NCBI GenBank assembly: GCA_028291515.1
Contig: JAQGHU010000026.1
Coordinates: 1-64,000, forward strand
Reading direction: 5' to 3'
DNA length: 64,000 nucleotides
Source of the DNA: Schlesneria sp.
GTDB taxonomy: Bacteria > Planctomycetota > Planctomycetia > Planctomycetales > Planctomycetaceae
The stretch's first letter is position 1, and every line of letters begins with the position of its first letter. Below the pieces are notes generated by a model. That model saw only the letters and a program-made list of their open reading frames with translations. It had not been told where the DNA came from and ran no database searches. This document shows positions 35,393 to 45,620 of this stretch, one piece after another. Both the position numbers and the translations under genes were made by a program.

Positions 35393-37576
35393 TTACTTGT
35401 CAAGACGTTCGAGAGCGGGCCTGAGATCCATGCTGATCTTTTTCACGGGTAATACGATTCGCACAAATGTGGTTTCGCGATCCGGCGCGACTTCTTTGCC
35501 GTTCAATTGGAGCGACGCGATCGGTGAATTCAATCGCCCGAACAGAACCGCGCGGCCCAGCCTGAGCAGATGCGATAGATCTTCTTTTTCCAGCAACCGG
35601 TTGGTCAATCCCGTGTACTTGATGCCGCCGACTTCATTGTGAAATGTCAGAATCCGCAAGATATCCGCGGGATCTCGCGAGAGAGGGTCGTAGCTGACGA
35701 ATTGGCTGGCGACATCGGTTGCCTGGGAACCTTGGGGTCGCCCTGATGCCGATTTGCCAGTGAGAAACGCTCGCAGTTCTCGCGGGTAAACATTCGGCTG
35801 GTCGATTCGCAGAACTTGCCGCGAGGCCAGCGGGAGTGACTGCGGATCTTCGCGGGTTTTCTTGTGGCGATAGATGCGATTACCGAAGGCAAGAACCCAA
35901 TCTTCAATCGGTCCTGGTAGACGATGAGTGATCGTTCCTGAAAGCTGACCAACTCCGTTGGTTTGCAGATCGCTGTCGACCAACCCTGCGGAAGAGGCAT
36001 GAAATTCGGCTAACAATGGTTTCGAGGACCACTGCACCAATGGCAGATCGTCAATCGACTTGCCATCGGAGACTCGATAATCGGCGGCACCGACCTGCAC
36101 ATTGGCCGGCCGCAGCATTCCGGTAAACGCCGTTTCGGCGACCCCAGACCAACTGGTCTGCTGCGACTTCGATCCCGAGACAATCCTGGAAGTGACGCCC
36201 ACAGATTGCCGTTCGGTGGAAGGACTATAAATGTTCGTCCACAGCCGTTGGTGGCACGTCGACGAGTTCGCATCGATGTTGACAATGTTGAGCTGATTCA
36301 CGTGAATTGCGGTTCCATTCCACGTTTTCGCCAGACTGCCTGTGAGCAGTGCCGCCAGACCGATCCAGAGCGGAAACGTGATCCAGGTGCCGCGCGGCCA
36401 TTTCAGTAACCGATGAACCAACACATAATCAATCGGCCCAATGGCTAGCAGCAGCAGAACCATCAAACCCATGACGAACCACGGGGACGCTCGATTCACG
36501 CCCGCGAAGTCTTCTTGTCCTGCATGCAGCTGCGTCGCGAAATCTGTGATTCCTGTCGTACTCAACTGAGTGTTGCGGTGCCCTGTACTGCCTGTCGTCA
36601 AGAGATCCGACGTATCGGCAAGACGCTGAGTCAATGATGACAACTCGCTCCATTTGCTAAGCGGCGGCTGCGTCACATCCAGCGAGAGGACCGTCGCTGA
36701 TCCTAGTCCATAAGGGGAGCGGACCAGCAAGGCGTCGTCACGACTACCGGCCAGCACTTCACCTTGAATGACTTTCACGCTCGGAATGGGGAGTCGTCCC
36801 AACAGAATTCGGACGTTTTTTCGCGCAAACGATTCGAGTCTGCCGAACTCGCTCACCGTGACGGGTTGATCCCCTACGGTCACAGGGAGCCAACTGGCGA
36901 ATGGTTGAACGACCGCCTGAGCCAACTTGGGATCCTGAGGAAGCGAGATCAGCAGGCGTCCGCCGCTGGCGATCCAATCGCGAACTGCATCCGCCTGAGG
37001 CAAAGACAGCACGGTCTGTCCCGCGATGACGAGCATCGAAACGGAGTCATAGGCCCGAGCATCAATCGGCAATTCATCCGCGCTGACATCGACGGCACGC
37101 GAAGATCCCGCTTTCTCGGATGATCGTGACGGACCAGGCTTCGTATCGCTCCACTCGAATCCAGGAGGCTTGCCGACGGTTGCCACCAATCGAACACTGG
37201 GATCAATCGGCGCAGCGGATGCAGCGCCCAGCGAGCCCAACGATTTCGCCGTCCAGATCGACTTCCCAGAGGACGTAGCGACCACTGTCACTTCGAGTGC
37301 GGGATCAAGATTCCCAACTTTGAAGTAACCCCGCAGAGTCTGCTTGCCTGGCGACAGGTCTGTCGGCGATGAGAACGTCACGCGGTTTCCATCGGGATCA
37401 GGTGCTGTCACGCGAACTTCGTACGCTCCCGCTTCGGCGACCTCCATTTGGATGGCGGCTTCGGCCCAGCTACCAATCAGGTAGCTGCCTCGCCAACCAA
37501 GTCGCAATGCAGGTTCTTCCGCTCGAACGACCGGGCAGGCCGCCAGCAAATAGAGGAAAGCCACCGACCAGAGCAT
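35393..37576 (-). CDS. Large exported/membrane protein of ABC operon
   Basis: 727 residues. Signal peptide (MLWSVAFLYLLAACPVVRAEE) and then a beta-rich region of about 380 residues with a glutamine-amidotransferase-like stretch (MLVIAGQTVLSLPQADAVRDW, split). In the middle are two membrane helices: WFVMGLMVLLLLAIGPIDYV and WITFPLWIGLAALLTG; the GPIDY-x2-VHR pattern recurs in many bacterial membrane proteins with an unknown role. A second soluble part follows. ATG at 37576 precedes the signal; the frame reaches 37738. Adjacent to an ABC ATPase, so a part in the same transport or assembly process is likely. Confidence 0.85.
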   Translation of the reverse strand: MLWSVAFLYLLAACPVVRAEEPALRLGWRGSYLIGSWAEAAIQMEVAEAGAYEVRVTAPDPDGNRVTFSSPTDLSPGKQTLRGYFKVGNLDPALEVTVVATSSGKSIWTAKSLGSLGAASAAPIDPSVRLVATVGKPPGFEWSDTKPGPSRSSEKAGSSRAVDVSADELPIDARAYDSVSMLVIAGQTVLSLPQADAVRDWIASGGRLLISLPQDPKLAQAVVQPFASWLPVTVGDQPVTVSEFGRLESFARKNVRILLGRLPIPSVKVIQGEVLAGSRDDALLVRSPYGLGSATVLSLDVTQPPLSKWSELSSLTQRLADTSDLLTTGSTGHRNTQLSTTGITDFATQLHAGQEDFAGVNRASPWFVMGLMVLLLLAIGPIDYVLVHRLLKWPRGTWITFPLWIGLAALLTGSLAKTWNGTAIHVNQLNIVNIDANSSTCHQRLWTNIYSPSTERQSVGVTSRIVSGSKSQQTSWSGVAETAFTGMLRPANVQVGAADYRVSDGKSIDDLPLVQWSSKPLLAEFHASSAGLVDSDLQTNGVGQLSGTITHRLPGPIEDWVLAFGNRIYRHKKTREDPQSLPLASRQVLRIDQPNVYPRELRAFLTGKSASGRPQGSQATDVASQFVSYDPLSRDPADILRILTFHNEVGGIKYTGLTNRLLEKEDLSHLLRLGRAVLFGRLNSPIASLQLNGKEVAPDRETTFVRIVLPVKKISMDLRPALERLDK

Positions 37577-37801
37577 GGAGCGGAAGCGAGATTGACAGAC
37601 ACGAAGGACACCCCAAGACCGGTGATGGGGGGATGTCTCTTCAGGCGAACATTCAGACGACCCGCTCACCGAAACTCCGCAGAATGTTGAGAGATAGATC
37701 GAATCTGGCCGCGAACCTGATCGCCGCAGAACGAGCATGATACGTCGGTCTGGACGAAAGCGTGAGCGCCGTGAAGAGTTTGAGGACGAAATTCACAGCC
37801 C

Positions 37802-38548
37802 CTACGCCGAAGTTTCGGCCATCAATCCCTGCAGGAATGTCGCGATTCCTTCGAAAACTTCCATCGGAATCTGATGGCCACCTCGAAACGGGATGAATTC
37901 GACCTGCATGTTCGCGCTTTTCAAGAGATCACGCAGCCACTCAGCAGCCGCGAATGGCAGCAACGGATCTTGTGTCCCGTGACTTTGCAGCACGGGCAGT
38001 CCACGGTGGAGGGGGGCCCGTTTCTGCCACTCGGGTTCATACAGCAACGTTCCGGACATGGCGATCAATCCCGCGACATTATCGTCCAGGTGAAGCGCAC
38101 TATCTGTAGTCAGCATCGCCCCTTGCGAAAAGCCGCCGAGCACGATTTTCGAGAGTGGCAGGCCCATCCTCGTTATTACGGACTCGACCACTTGCAGCAG
38201 TTTTTCACGAGCAGCGATCAGGCCATCGGGACATTCCTGACGCATTTCTCGATACCGGCCGGTGGCATTCGCGAGTTGCAGTTTCACCATATCGATCGGC
38301 CACCAGGCTCGCCCGCCGGGCATTCCCAGTTGGTCGAGCGACAACGGGGCTTCTGGAAAGATGAACTGAACTCGGTCTTGAAGTGCAGGAACTTGGTCGA
38401 GTAACTCTTCGCCGATGGGAACTAGGTCCGAACCCGAGGCACCGTAACCGTGGCATAGAATGACAGCGAGACTTGGTTTGGCACCATCGGGCAAATCGTC
38501 CACCAGACGACATTTTAGGCTGCCGAGCGTCTCAAGTTGCTGTTTCAT
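37802..38548 (-). CDS. Alpha/beta hydrolase, phospholipase/carboxylesterase family
   Basis: 248 residues, Abhydrolase_2 type esterase. CHGYGASGSDL is the oxyanion segment, GFSQGAML holds the nucleophile Ser, SHGTQDPLLP the Asp and GGHQIPMEV the His of the triad. No signal peptide, so cytoplasmic. ATG at 38548 follows AAGGAAG at a good distance; a longer frame to 38638 lacks such a site. It is likely a short-chain esterase or thioesterase, with exact substrate unknown. Confidence 0.93.
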   Translation of the reverse strand: MKQQLETLGSLKCRLVDDLPDGAKPSLAVILCHGYGASGSDLVPIGEELLDQVPALQDRVQFIFPEAPLSLDQLGMPGGRAWWPIDMVKLQLANATGRYREMRQECPDGLIAAREKLLQVVESVITRMGLPLSKIVLGGFSQGAMLTTDSALHLDDNVAGLIAMSGTLLYEPEWQKRAPLHRGLPVLQSHGTQDPLLPFAAAEWLRDLLKSANMQVEFIPFRGGHQIPMEVFEGIATFLQGLMAETSA

Positions 38549-38780
38549 CTGTACTTCCTTCCAGGCCATCGATTTGCGTTGCGTCATTCGCGATTGTGAT
38601 GAACGGCCTGCAGGAGGGCAAGGGGCGAATCTTGGCACAGAGAGGCTGGGAGTTTGGCGGGCCGGCCGATAATTACACTGTTTTCAGTTGGATTTGGTGG
38701 GACAAATCGGCAAATCCCGATAAACTATGTGTCCGCTTCTGGTTGCTCCTGCCTCTTGTTTTCATGCGAAGGGTCGTCGT

Positions 38781-39140
38781 ATGACTCGATCTCGAACGAA
38801 CGTTGTTTGCCTGCTACTCGCCTGCGCGATCGTTTTTGGTCTGGCAGAATCGGCATCGGCGCGCATCAGTTCTGGCACCTTCCGCCGCTACATGCAGCAG
38901 CAGCAAAAAGCTCAAACGCAAATGATGCAGCAAGAGCAGAAGGCAATGCAGCAAGAGATGATGCGGCAGGCCGCCATCGAAAAGCAGCGGAAAGAAAACT
39001 TGGCCAAGGCCTCGAAAGCGCGCCACGATAAAGAAGAGCAGCATCGCCAAGACCTGATCAACAAGCGGAAGGCCGAGCAGGCGACACGCTCGACATCGGC
39101 AACAGAGACGCCAGTAAAAGCGACAGCGGCGAAAAAATAG
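38781..39140 (+). CDS. Small exported Gln/Lys-rich coiled-coil protein
   Basis: 119 residues. A signal peptide ends near AESASARIS. The mature part is a highly charged helix rich in Gln, Met and Lys (QQQQKAQTQMMQQEQKAMQ and KQRKENLAKASKARHD), probably a coiled coil. No known family. Start ATG at 38781 chosen for the signal peptide; an earlier in-frame ATG at 38727 is less convincing. Possibly a periplasmic chaperone-like or wall-linked protein; this is a guess. Confidence 0.75.
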   Translation: MTRSRTNVVCLLLACAIVFGLAESASARISSGTFRRYMQQQQKAQTQMMQQEQKAMQQEMMRQAAIEKQRKENLAKASKARHDKEEQHRQDLINKRKAEQATRSTSATETPVKATAAKK

Positions 39141-39379
39141 TCGCTGTTCGGCGAAATTGATCGACGCAAGATCTGGAATTCACTGCCACGCTCCCGCTGA
39201 TCCGCCGATAGAATCATAGGCGACATTTGATGTGTCAGGTCCAGCCGCTTGACCCCTCGGGTAATTTTGGCCTACACTACACATAAGAGCCTGCTGATTT
39301 CCTGCCCGGCTTCTTGGGGATCTCACAATCCCACGGAAGCTCCTGCCTGAAACGAACTTCAACCACTAGAGGTGTGAAG

Positions 39380-40729
39380 ATGTTGACATTTCTTGGCCAG
39401 CCATCGCGCTACTGTGACGGCATCAGCCGCCGGGGTTTCCTGAAGGTCGGAGCCTTCACCTTCGGGTCTGCTGCCGCTCTGTCGTTACCCGACATCCTAC
39501 GCGCCGAATCATTGGCCGGGCGATCAAGCTCGCAAAAAGCCGTGATCAACATTTTCCTGGGTGGTGGCCCACCGCATCAAGACATGTGGGACATCAAGGT
39601 CGATGCCCCTCGCGAAATCCGCGGCGAGTTCGATCCGATCGCAACCAACGTCGCGGGTATCGAAATTGGCGAATGCTTTCCGCGTATCGCCAGCATGATG
39701 GACAAGTTCGTCGCGATCCGCTCGGTCGTCGGCTGCGACGGGGCACATGACGGCTTCCAATGCTTGACCGGGTGGGCCCGCAACAGCATCTCTTCCGTAG
39801 GTGGTCGCCCCAGTATTGGTTCGGTCGCAGGAAAGGTGTTTGGTCCCACCGATCCGGGGGTGCCTCCATCGGTCGCCCTCTGCGAACGAACGCAACACGT
39901 CCCCTGGTCAGAACCGGGCGGCGCTGGTTTCCTGGGATCGGCGTTTCAGGCCTTCAAACCGCAAGGCGAAGGCACCAGCGATATGAAGTTGAATGGAATC
40001 GATCTCAACCGCCTTCAGGATCGCAAGTCGCTGCTACATGGTTTGGACCAACTGAAGCGTGATGTGGACGCGACCGGAATGCTGCGGGGAATGGATGCAT
40101 TCTCGGAAGCGGCCTTCGGAGTGTTAACATCCAGTCGGCTGGTCGATGCACTTGACCTCAGCAAAGAAGATCCGAAAGTCCGCGAACGATATGGGGACGG
40201 CAAGCCTTATCTGTATCAATACGATGGGGCTCCCACTTGCAATGAGCATCTGCTGATCGCGCGTCGCCTGGTCGAAGTGGGCGTTCGGTCGGTCACCCTC
40301 ACGTTTGGCCGCTGGGACAGCCACGGGCAAAATTTCCAGTTGGTTCGCGATCATGGCAGCAAGCTGGATCAATGTGTGAGTGCTCTGGTCCGTGATTTGG
40401 ACGAACGTGGCATGCTGAATGACGTGACAGTCGCCGTCTGGGGCGAATTTGGTCGCACCCCGCGCATCAATCCGGGGGCTGGACGCGATCACTGGCCACA
40501 GGTGAGCTGTGCTCTCTTGGCTGGCGGTGGCATGCGAACTGGCCAAGTCATTGGTTCGACCAACAGGCTCGGCGAATATGCCAAGGATCGACCGGTCCAC
40601 GTTCAAGAAGTCGTCGGAACGATCTACCGCAACTTGGGGATCGACCCGATGACCACGACGTTGAAAGATCCAACCGGACGGCCTCAATATCTGGTCGATA
40701 AGCGTGAGCCGATCACCGAATTGGTGTGA
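39380..40729 (+). CDS. DUF1501 family protein with Tat signal
   Basis: 449 residues. Tat signal ISRRGFLKVGAFTFGSAAA. Block NIFLGGGPPHQDMWDIK near residue 53, ECFPRIASMMDKFVAIRSV and the C-terminal segment VAVWGEFGRTPRINPGAGRDHW with HDH-type metal ligands match DUF1501, an alkaline-phosphatase/sulfatase-related fold abundant in planctomycetes. Normally paired with a DUF1549/DUF1553 cytochrome gene; none is next to it here. ATG at 39380 with AGAGGTG upstream. Ends before a clear terminator. Confidence 0.95.
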   Translation: MLTFLGQPSRYCDGISRRGFLKVGAFTFGSAAALSLPDILRAESLAGRSSSQKAVINIFLGGGPPHQDMWDIKVDAPREIRGEFDPIATNVAGIEIGECFPRIASMMDKFVAIRSVVGCDGAHDGFQCLTGWARNSISSVGGRPSIGSVAGKVFGPTDPGVPPSVALCERTQHVPWSEPGGAGFLGSAFQAFKPQGEGTSDMKLNGIDLNRLQDRKSLLHGLDQLKRDVDATGMLRGMDAFSEAAFGVLTSSRLVDALDLSKEDPKVRERYGDGKPYLYQYDGAPTCNEHLLIARRLVEVGVRSVTLTFGRWDSHGQNFQLVRDHGSKLDQCVSALVRDLDERGMLNDVTVAVWGEFGRTPRINPGAGRDHWPQVSCALLAGGGMRTGQVIGSTNRLGEYAKDRPVHVQEVVGTIYRNLGIDPMTTTLKDPTGRPQYLVDKREPITELV

Positions 40730-40762
40730 TCGCGTGCCAGCCGAATGGCGGCCGATTGATCG

Positions 40763-40801
40763 AAAACAGCCCAGCGGAACTTTCCGCGTGGGCTGTTTTT
40801 G
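40763..40801 (+). terminator. Rho-independent terminator of the DUF1501 gene
   Basis: Hairpin with arms AAAACAGCCC...GGGCTGTTTT (40763-40779 and 40782-40799, with a small internal bulge) and a run of T at its end. It lies 34 bases after the stop codon. Confidence 0.9.
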
Positions 40802-40953
40802 CTTTCAGAGCTGCTTTTCGCGAACTGGTTGTCTCTGGTTCACCTGAATATCCTGTTGAACGTGAACCGGCATCAAATTTGTATCGGAGGTGACGCGGAT
40901 CTCAGTAAGATTCAATCATTCACATCGGGCCACATCCCAGGGACGACGGCATC

Positions 40954-41382
40954 ATGATTCCTCGATTTCAACACATCTTGATCCCGCTGGATTTTACCGA
41001 GAAGAATCTGGAGGCACTGAATATCGCCTTTGACTTGGCCGTGGTAAATCGCGCTCGTGTGACGCTACTGCACGTCGTCGAGCAAATCAGCGGAGAGGCG
41101 GACGAGGAACTGGCGACGTTCTACACACGATTGCGAGTCCGCGCCGAGACCGAGTTGGAATCGCGATCGCAACGATTCGATCAAGTCGGAATCGTCGTCG
41201 ATTGCAAAATTCGGATTGGTCGTCGCCTACACGAAATCGTCACCGATTCGATCGATCGAGCCGCCGATTTGATCGTGATGAGTTCGCACAAGCCGGACTT
41301 GGATCGCCCACTTCAGACTTGGGCGACGCTCAGCTATCAGGTTTCGGTGCTGTGCCAATGTCCCGTACTGCTCGTGAAATGA
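40954..41382 (+). CDS. Universal stress protein (UspA family)
   Basis: 142 residues. HILIPLDFTEKNLEALNIA at the start and DLIVMSSHKPDLDRPL in the second half fit the UspA fold; the ATP loop G-x2-G-x9-GS is not evident, since the C-terminal region reads LQTWATLSYQVSVLCQ, so the protein may be of the non-ATP-binding type. It stands 129 bases before the APC-USP transporter, which contains similar domains, so shared regulation is likely. Confidence 0.9.
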   Translation: MIPRFQHILIPLDFTEKNLEALNIAFDLAVVNRARVTLLHVVEQISGEADEELATFYTRLRVRAETELESRSQRFDQVGIVVDCKIRIGRRLHEIVTDSIDRAADLIVMSSHKPDLDRPLQTWATLSYQVSVLCQCPVLLVK

Positions 41383-41511
41383 TGGCCGAGCGAATTCTGC
41401 GCTGGACTGCCTTTTGGGCGGCATCCCTCACAATCGACTATCGGTCACGATATTGTCTCCGTGTCACGCTGCGGTTCGGTCTCGGTTGCTGCTTCGAAGA
41501 AAGACGGACGA

Positions 41512-44067
41512 ATGAGCTCGAGTAAGTCCGAAGAGCAACCGCCTGATGTCTCACCGGCGCGAGTGGTTCTCATCAGCAGTGTGATGTTCGTCTTCATTTC
41601 GTATTGGCGAGTCGCGGCGATCATTCTGTGCGATCTGGCCAGCACGGCCTACTATATCGGCGGCATCGTCGAGCATTCCATTGGACCAGCGGCACCGTGG
41701 TTCATCCTGGCTGTAATGGTCTTCAGCTACGCAGTTCGCTCGGTCTACATCGAAAGTTGTTCGATGTATGTGCGGGGCGGCGTCTACAAGATCGTCAAAG
41801 AATCGCTCGGCCGCACGCTGGCGAAAGTCGCGGTCTCGGCGTTGCTGTTCGATTATGTCCTGACGGGCCCGATCAGCAGTGTCTCGGCCGGTCAGTACAT
41901 CATGGGACTGGCTCTGGAATCGATATCGCACTTGTCGGGAATGACCGTGTCCCCCGAGTCTCGCGATTGGTGGAAATCGGTTGGATCCGTGGTGATTGCC
42001 TGTGCGATCACCATTTACTTTTATCGATTGAATATCGTTGGCATCCATGAGTCGAGCGACAAGGCTCTTAAGATCATGATTGCCACCGCAATCATGGGCG
42101 TCACGATCCTGGGTTGGTCCGCTTTGACTCTGGTGCTGGAAGGCCCTCGCAACACCGTTACCTTTCAACCGACTTTTGTCCCCAAGGAAAATCCGGCCAC
42201 GGGCCAGATGGAAAGCCCATTGGGCTTTCTGGAAGGAACTTCTTTCGGTGACCAACTACTGCAGTTGGACGGCGCGAGTTGGTTGTCGGCGATTGGATTC
42301 CTCGGTGTGTTTCTCGCGTTCGGCCACTCGGTGCTGGCCATGAGTGGCGAAGAAACACTGGCCCAGATCTATCGCGAGGTCGAATCACCCAAGCTGGCGA
42401 ACTTCAAACGCGCTGCTTTCATCGTGTTTATCGTCAGCTTGTTCTTGACTGGCGGCATCAGTGTGCTGGCGGTCCTGCTGATTCCCGATAGCGTTCGAGC
42501 ATCGCAATACTCGGATAACCTGATCGGAGGGCTGGCCATGAATGTCTATGGGCCTCCTCTGGCGCGGTTGTTACTGAACGCATTCGTCGTCGGCGTCGGC
42601 TCGCTGTTGTTAGCCGGTGCGGTGAACACGGCGATCATCGGCTCGAATGGCGTTCTGAACCGCGTGGCAGAAGATGGCGTCATTCCAGAATGGATGCTGA
42701 AACCGCACCCGAAGTTCGGAACGACTCACCGGATTCTCACACTGATCTTTGGCCTGCAGATGTGTACAATTCTGATCAGCCGTGGCAACGTGTTGCTGTT
42801 GGGCGAAGCCTATGCTTTCGGCGTCGTCTGGAGCTTCGTCTTCAACTGTCTGGCAATGCTGATTCTTCGCTTCAAGGATCCGAATCGTCCGCGCGGATTC
42901 AAGGTTCCCCTGAACCTGACCATTGGTGGCATTGAGCTACCGATTGGCCTGGCGCTGATCTTTCTGATCTTGCTGATCTCCGCGGTGATGAATGCGCTGA
43001 CCAAGGAAATCGCGACGATCACGGGCAGTTGTTTCACCGCGGTGCTGTTCGCGCTATTCACAATCACGGACCGCAATCGATCAGGGAAGCCCGAGACCGC
43101 AAGCGGCGAGCATGTCGATCAGTTCAACGAAATCGAGACGGAGACAGTTACCGAGAAAACGTTGGGCTTAACGCATCGCTATCGCAAACTGGTGGCTGTC
43201 CGCTCGCCTGAGCAAATGGTTGCTCTCGATAAAGTGCTCGAAGAGACTGACCCAGAAACCACGGACGTCATCGCGATGAAAGCGCACGTTCGCCCGGTCG
43301 GGGGCGTCAGCTCCGAACCGGTACGGTTGGGGCAGTATGAACGAGAGCTGATCAATGCCATCGAACACCACGCCGAGGTCGCGGGAAAGACAGTGATCCC
43401 GATCCTGGTGTCGACGAACAATCCCATTCACGCCCTGCTACAAACAGCGATGGCGATCGGCGTTCAAGAAATCATCATCGGAACGTCCGAGAAGTTTACC
43501 CCCGATCAGCAATTGAATTTAGTGGCATCAGGCTGGAAGAATCTTCATCCTGATACATCGCAGCCGCTAACAGTCCGAATTGTTGGAGGGAATCGGGATA
43601 TCTCTCTGGATCTGGATGGAGGATGCCGTATTCCAAAATCACTCGCGCGAGAATCGCGATCGGTGGCAGAGCTGCGGGCTGCCGGAGTTGGTGTCGATCG
43701 GGTACTACTGCTGCATGACGGGAGTCGGCGATCAAGTGAGGTGTTCCGAATTCTGCTGACGATGCTCGATCGAAGCGTGACATTGGATATCCTTCCGGTT
43801 GGGGAAAGCACGGGGGATTACTTGAAAAACGATGTACAGGAAGCCGTGCGTCTGGAAAGACGATCAAGCTCTATTCAACTCGAATCGAACGTCAAGTTTG
43901 CAGACAGCCTGATCCGGGCCATCCGCGAGGGGGGCATCGATGCTGTCGTGGCGCGACAATCGCTGGCCACATTCGGTAGCGATGCCAGTGGCGTGAAAAC
44001 GTCCTGGGTCGATGATGTTGAACATCAAGTTCGCTGCCAGGTGTTCCTGGCGGCCGAAATCACTTAG
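41512..44067 (+). CDS. APC-family amino acid permease with C-terminal USP domains
   Basis: 851 residues. About twelve membrane helices from residues 17 to about 520 (for example LISSVMFVFISYWRVAAII and AAIILCDLASTAYYIGG), typical of the APC superfamily; the YYIGGIVEHSIG segment is the unwound-helix region. A cytoplasmic C-terminal part (about 540-851) contains two USP-like halves (AVRSPEQMVALDKVLEE and DRVLLLHDGSRRSSEVF). Such permease-USP fusions exist in bacteria, with transported substrate usually unknown. The ATG at 41512 is preferred to the GTG at 41461. Next to the UspA gene; converges with tadG. Confidence 0.93.
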   Translation: MSSSKSEEQPPDVSPARVVLISSVMFVFISYWRVAAIILCDLASTAYYIGGIVEHSIGPAAPWFILAVMVFSYAVRSVYIESCSMYVRGGVYKIVKESLGRTLAKVAVSALLFDYVLTGPISSVSAGQYIMGLALESISHLSGMTVSPESRDWWKSVGSVVIACAITIYFYRLNIVGIHESSDKALKIMIATAIMGVTILGWSALTLVLEGPRNTVTFQPTFVPKENPATGQMESPLGFLEGTSFGDQLLQLDGASWLSAIGFLGVFLAFGHSVLAMSGEETLAQIYREVESPKLANFKRAAFIVFIVSLFLTGGISVLAVLLIPDSVRASQYSDNLIGGLAMNVYGPPLARLLLNAFVVGVGSLLLAGAVNTAIIGSNGVLNRVAEDGVIPEWMLKPHPKFGTTHRILTLIFGLQMCTILISRGNVLLLGEAYAFGVVWSFVFNCLAMLILRFKDPNRPRGFKVPLNLTIGGIELPIGLALIFLILLISAVMNALTKEIATITGSCFTAVLFALFTITDRNRSGKPETASGEHVDQFNEIETETVTEKTLGLTHRYRKLVAVRSPEQMVALDKVLEETDPETTDVIAMKAHVRPVGGVSSEPVRLGQYERELINAIEHHAEVAGKTVIPILVSTNNPIHALLQTAMAIGVQEIIIGTSEKFTPDQQLNLVASGWKNLHPDTSQPLTVRIVGGNRDISLDLDGGCRIPKSLARESRSVAELRAAGVGVDRVLLLHDGSRRSSEVFRILLTMLDRSVTLDILPVGESTGDYLKNDVQEAVRLERRSSSIQLESNVKFADSLIRAIREGGIDAVVARQSLATFGSDASGVKTSWVDDVEHQVRCQVFLAAEIT

Positions 44068-44068
44068 C

Positions 44069-45604
44069 TCACTCAACCAGGTAGACATCTTTCGCCGGGG
44101 CCAGCAGTGTCGATGGAGAAATCGTCATTCCGAGAACGGTCACAAAGCGGACGGTCCCGGCTGTAAAACTGATGTCATAATTCGATAATGCTCCGATGAA
44201 CGAGATGTGTCCCCACTTCGCATAGATCTCTCCTTGTAGCGTCGCGGCACCAAGCAGGCCTTGATGTGTGATCACAATCGGGCGCGGATCTTTCCGTCGC
44301 TGGTAGATCCACATCCCATCGAAGGGACTACCCGGGCTATCCAATCCAGTGAATTTGCTGCCAAAAGCGGCCAGTCCATCGATGACCACGCTGGGAATCA
44401 GGCTGAGAATGGGTGCTCGGGCGGGTGCACTTTCACCATCGTTGCTATCAGGTAACCCGGACGATGCGTCATAACTGGCGTTATCTGTGATGTAAAACAT
44501 CACCCCTTTGGCCGTGATGTTTCCGGCTATCACGCTGAGCGAGATATTCGTGATCGGGTTCTTCTTTCGAATGATGTACACACCCGGCTTGAATGTGACA
44601 TTCCCGGAGATCACTTCAATCCAGTCGTAGACACCAGGGTAAAGCGTGGCACTCCCCAGTAGCGGCAGCGTGAGGACAGTGACGCCCCCTTTCAGTGTCG
44701 ACTTGACGTTGACCGGATCATTGCTGACCGTGGGTGCCGGAAGTGATTTGTAGGGATCTGGAACAGGCATCCGGTTCGCACGCAATGGATTCGGCTTGCC
44801 TGAAACGAACGAGCCATAGTTTGACGGAGTATCGACACCACCGGCCACGCGGATATCGCGAGCGCTGAGATGTGTTAACGGAATCAACGCGGTGCAGATG
44901 ACCCCGCAAGGAAGCAGAGTTGTGGTCCCGGCAGGATCACCATTTTCGTCACGGGTTCCCCAAGTGTTGTTGACTAGCACGGCACCATCGACTTTGACTT
45001 GCCCTAATCCTTCTATTTCCAGGCCACCCGTCAGGGCCGGCAAGGGCGAGATCCCGATTGGTAGTCCGAGGATGTTGAGGACGGGAGGCGTTGGATCCAG
45101 CACGACAACAGCGGCCCCCGCAGTCGATGCTTCGATCGCAGCCACCGAACGCACCTGCACCCGCGACTGCTGACCGGCACCGACGACACGACTGAACGAA
45201 TTATTGCGATCGCGAGTCGCGATGACTTCCAGGCAGTTCGCATTCCCCGCATGCCGACCGCTGGTCGGAGGGATATTGACCGTGACGGTCGCATCGCTCA
45301 AGCCATTCCAAGATTGGATGCAAGCCTGCGCCATCGCCGTCGCTTCGGCGGCTGACTTGCCCTGCTGCAATGCCAACGTGGCGGCGGTTGAGGCGGCATC
45401 GGCTGCCTGTTTCAGGTTCTGATTATCGATCGAATGCAGTCCGATATCGAACACCAATCCGATCAATCCGAAGATGGCCGGGACGGAAATACCCAGTAAA
45501 ACCAGCACTTTTCCTGATCGGCGACGGCAGAGATTTCGGACAGATCGACTAAGCGTTGAAGGATCGACTACTAGTTGTTGTGAACTGAATGATTTGGCCC
45601 GCAT
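44069..45604 (-). CDS. TadG-like pilus-assembly protein
   Basis: 511 residues. N-terminal Tad-type hydrophobic helix after RRSGKVLVLLGISVPAIFGL with IGLVFDIGLHSIDNQNLKQAA as the heptad following, typical of PF13400. A long secreted beta-rich region follows (about 170-511) with Pro/Gly repeats and no recognised domain. TadG normally has a von Willebrand domain, which is not seen here. Start ATG at 45604, GGAG upstream. It is last in the tadE-tadE-tadG order; the gene converges with the APC transporter (gap one base). Confidence 0.85.
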   Translation of the reverse strand: MRAKSFSSQQLVVDPSTLSRSVRNLCRRRSGKVLVLLGISVPAIFGLIGLVFDIGLHSIDNQNLKQAADAASTAATLALQQGKSAAEATAMAQACIQSWNGLSDATVTVNIPPTSGRHAGNANCLEVIATRDRNNSFSRVVGAGQQSRVQVRSVAAIEASTAGAAVVVLDPTPPVLNILGLPIGISPLPALTGGLEIEGLGQVKVDGAVLVNNTWGTRDENGDPAGTTTLLPCGVICTALIPLTHLSARDIRVAGGVDTPSNYGSFVSGKPNPLRANRMPVPDPYKSLPAPTVSNDPVNVKSTLKGGVTVLTLPLLGSATLYPGVYDWIEVISGNVTFKPGVYIIRKKNPITNISLSVIAGNITAKGVMFYITDNASYDASSGLPDSNDGESAPARAPILSLIPSVVIDGLAAFGSKFTGLDSPGSPFDGMWIYQRRKDPRPIVITHQGLLGAATLQGEIYAKWGHISFIGALSNYDISFTAGTVRFVTVLGMTISPSTLLAPAKDVYLVE

Positions 45605-45620
45605 GGTGATAACTCCAGAA

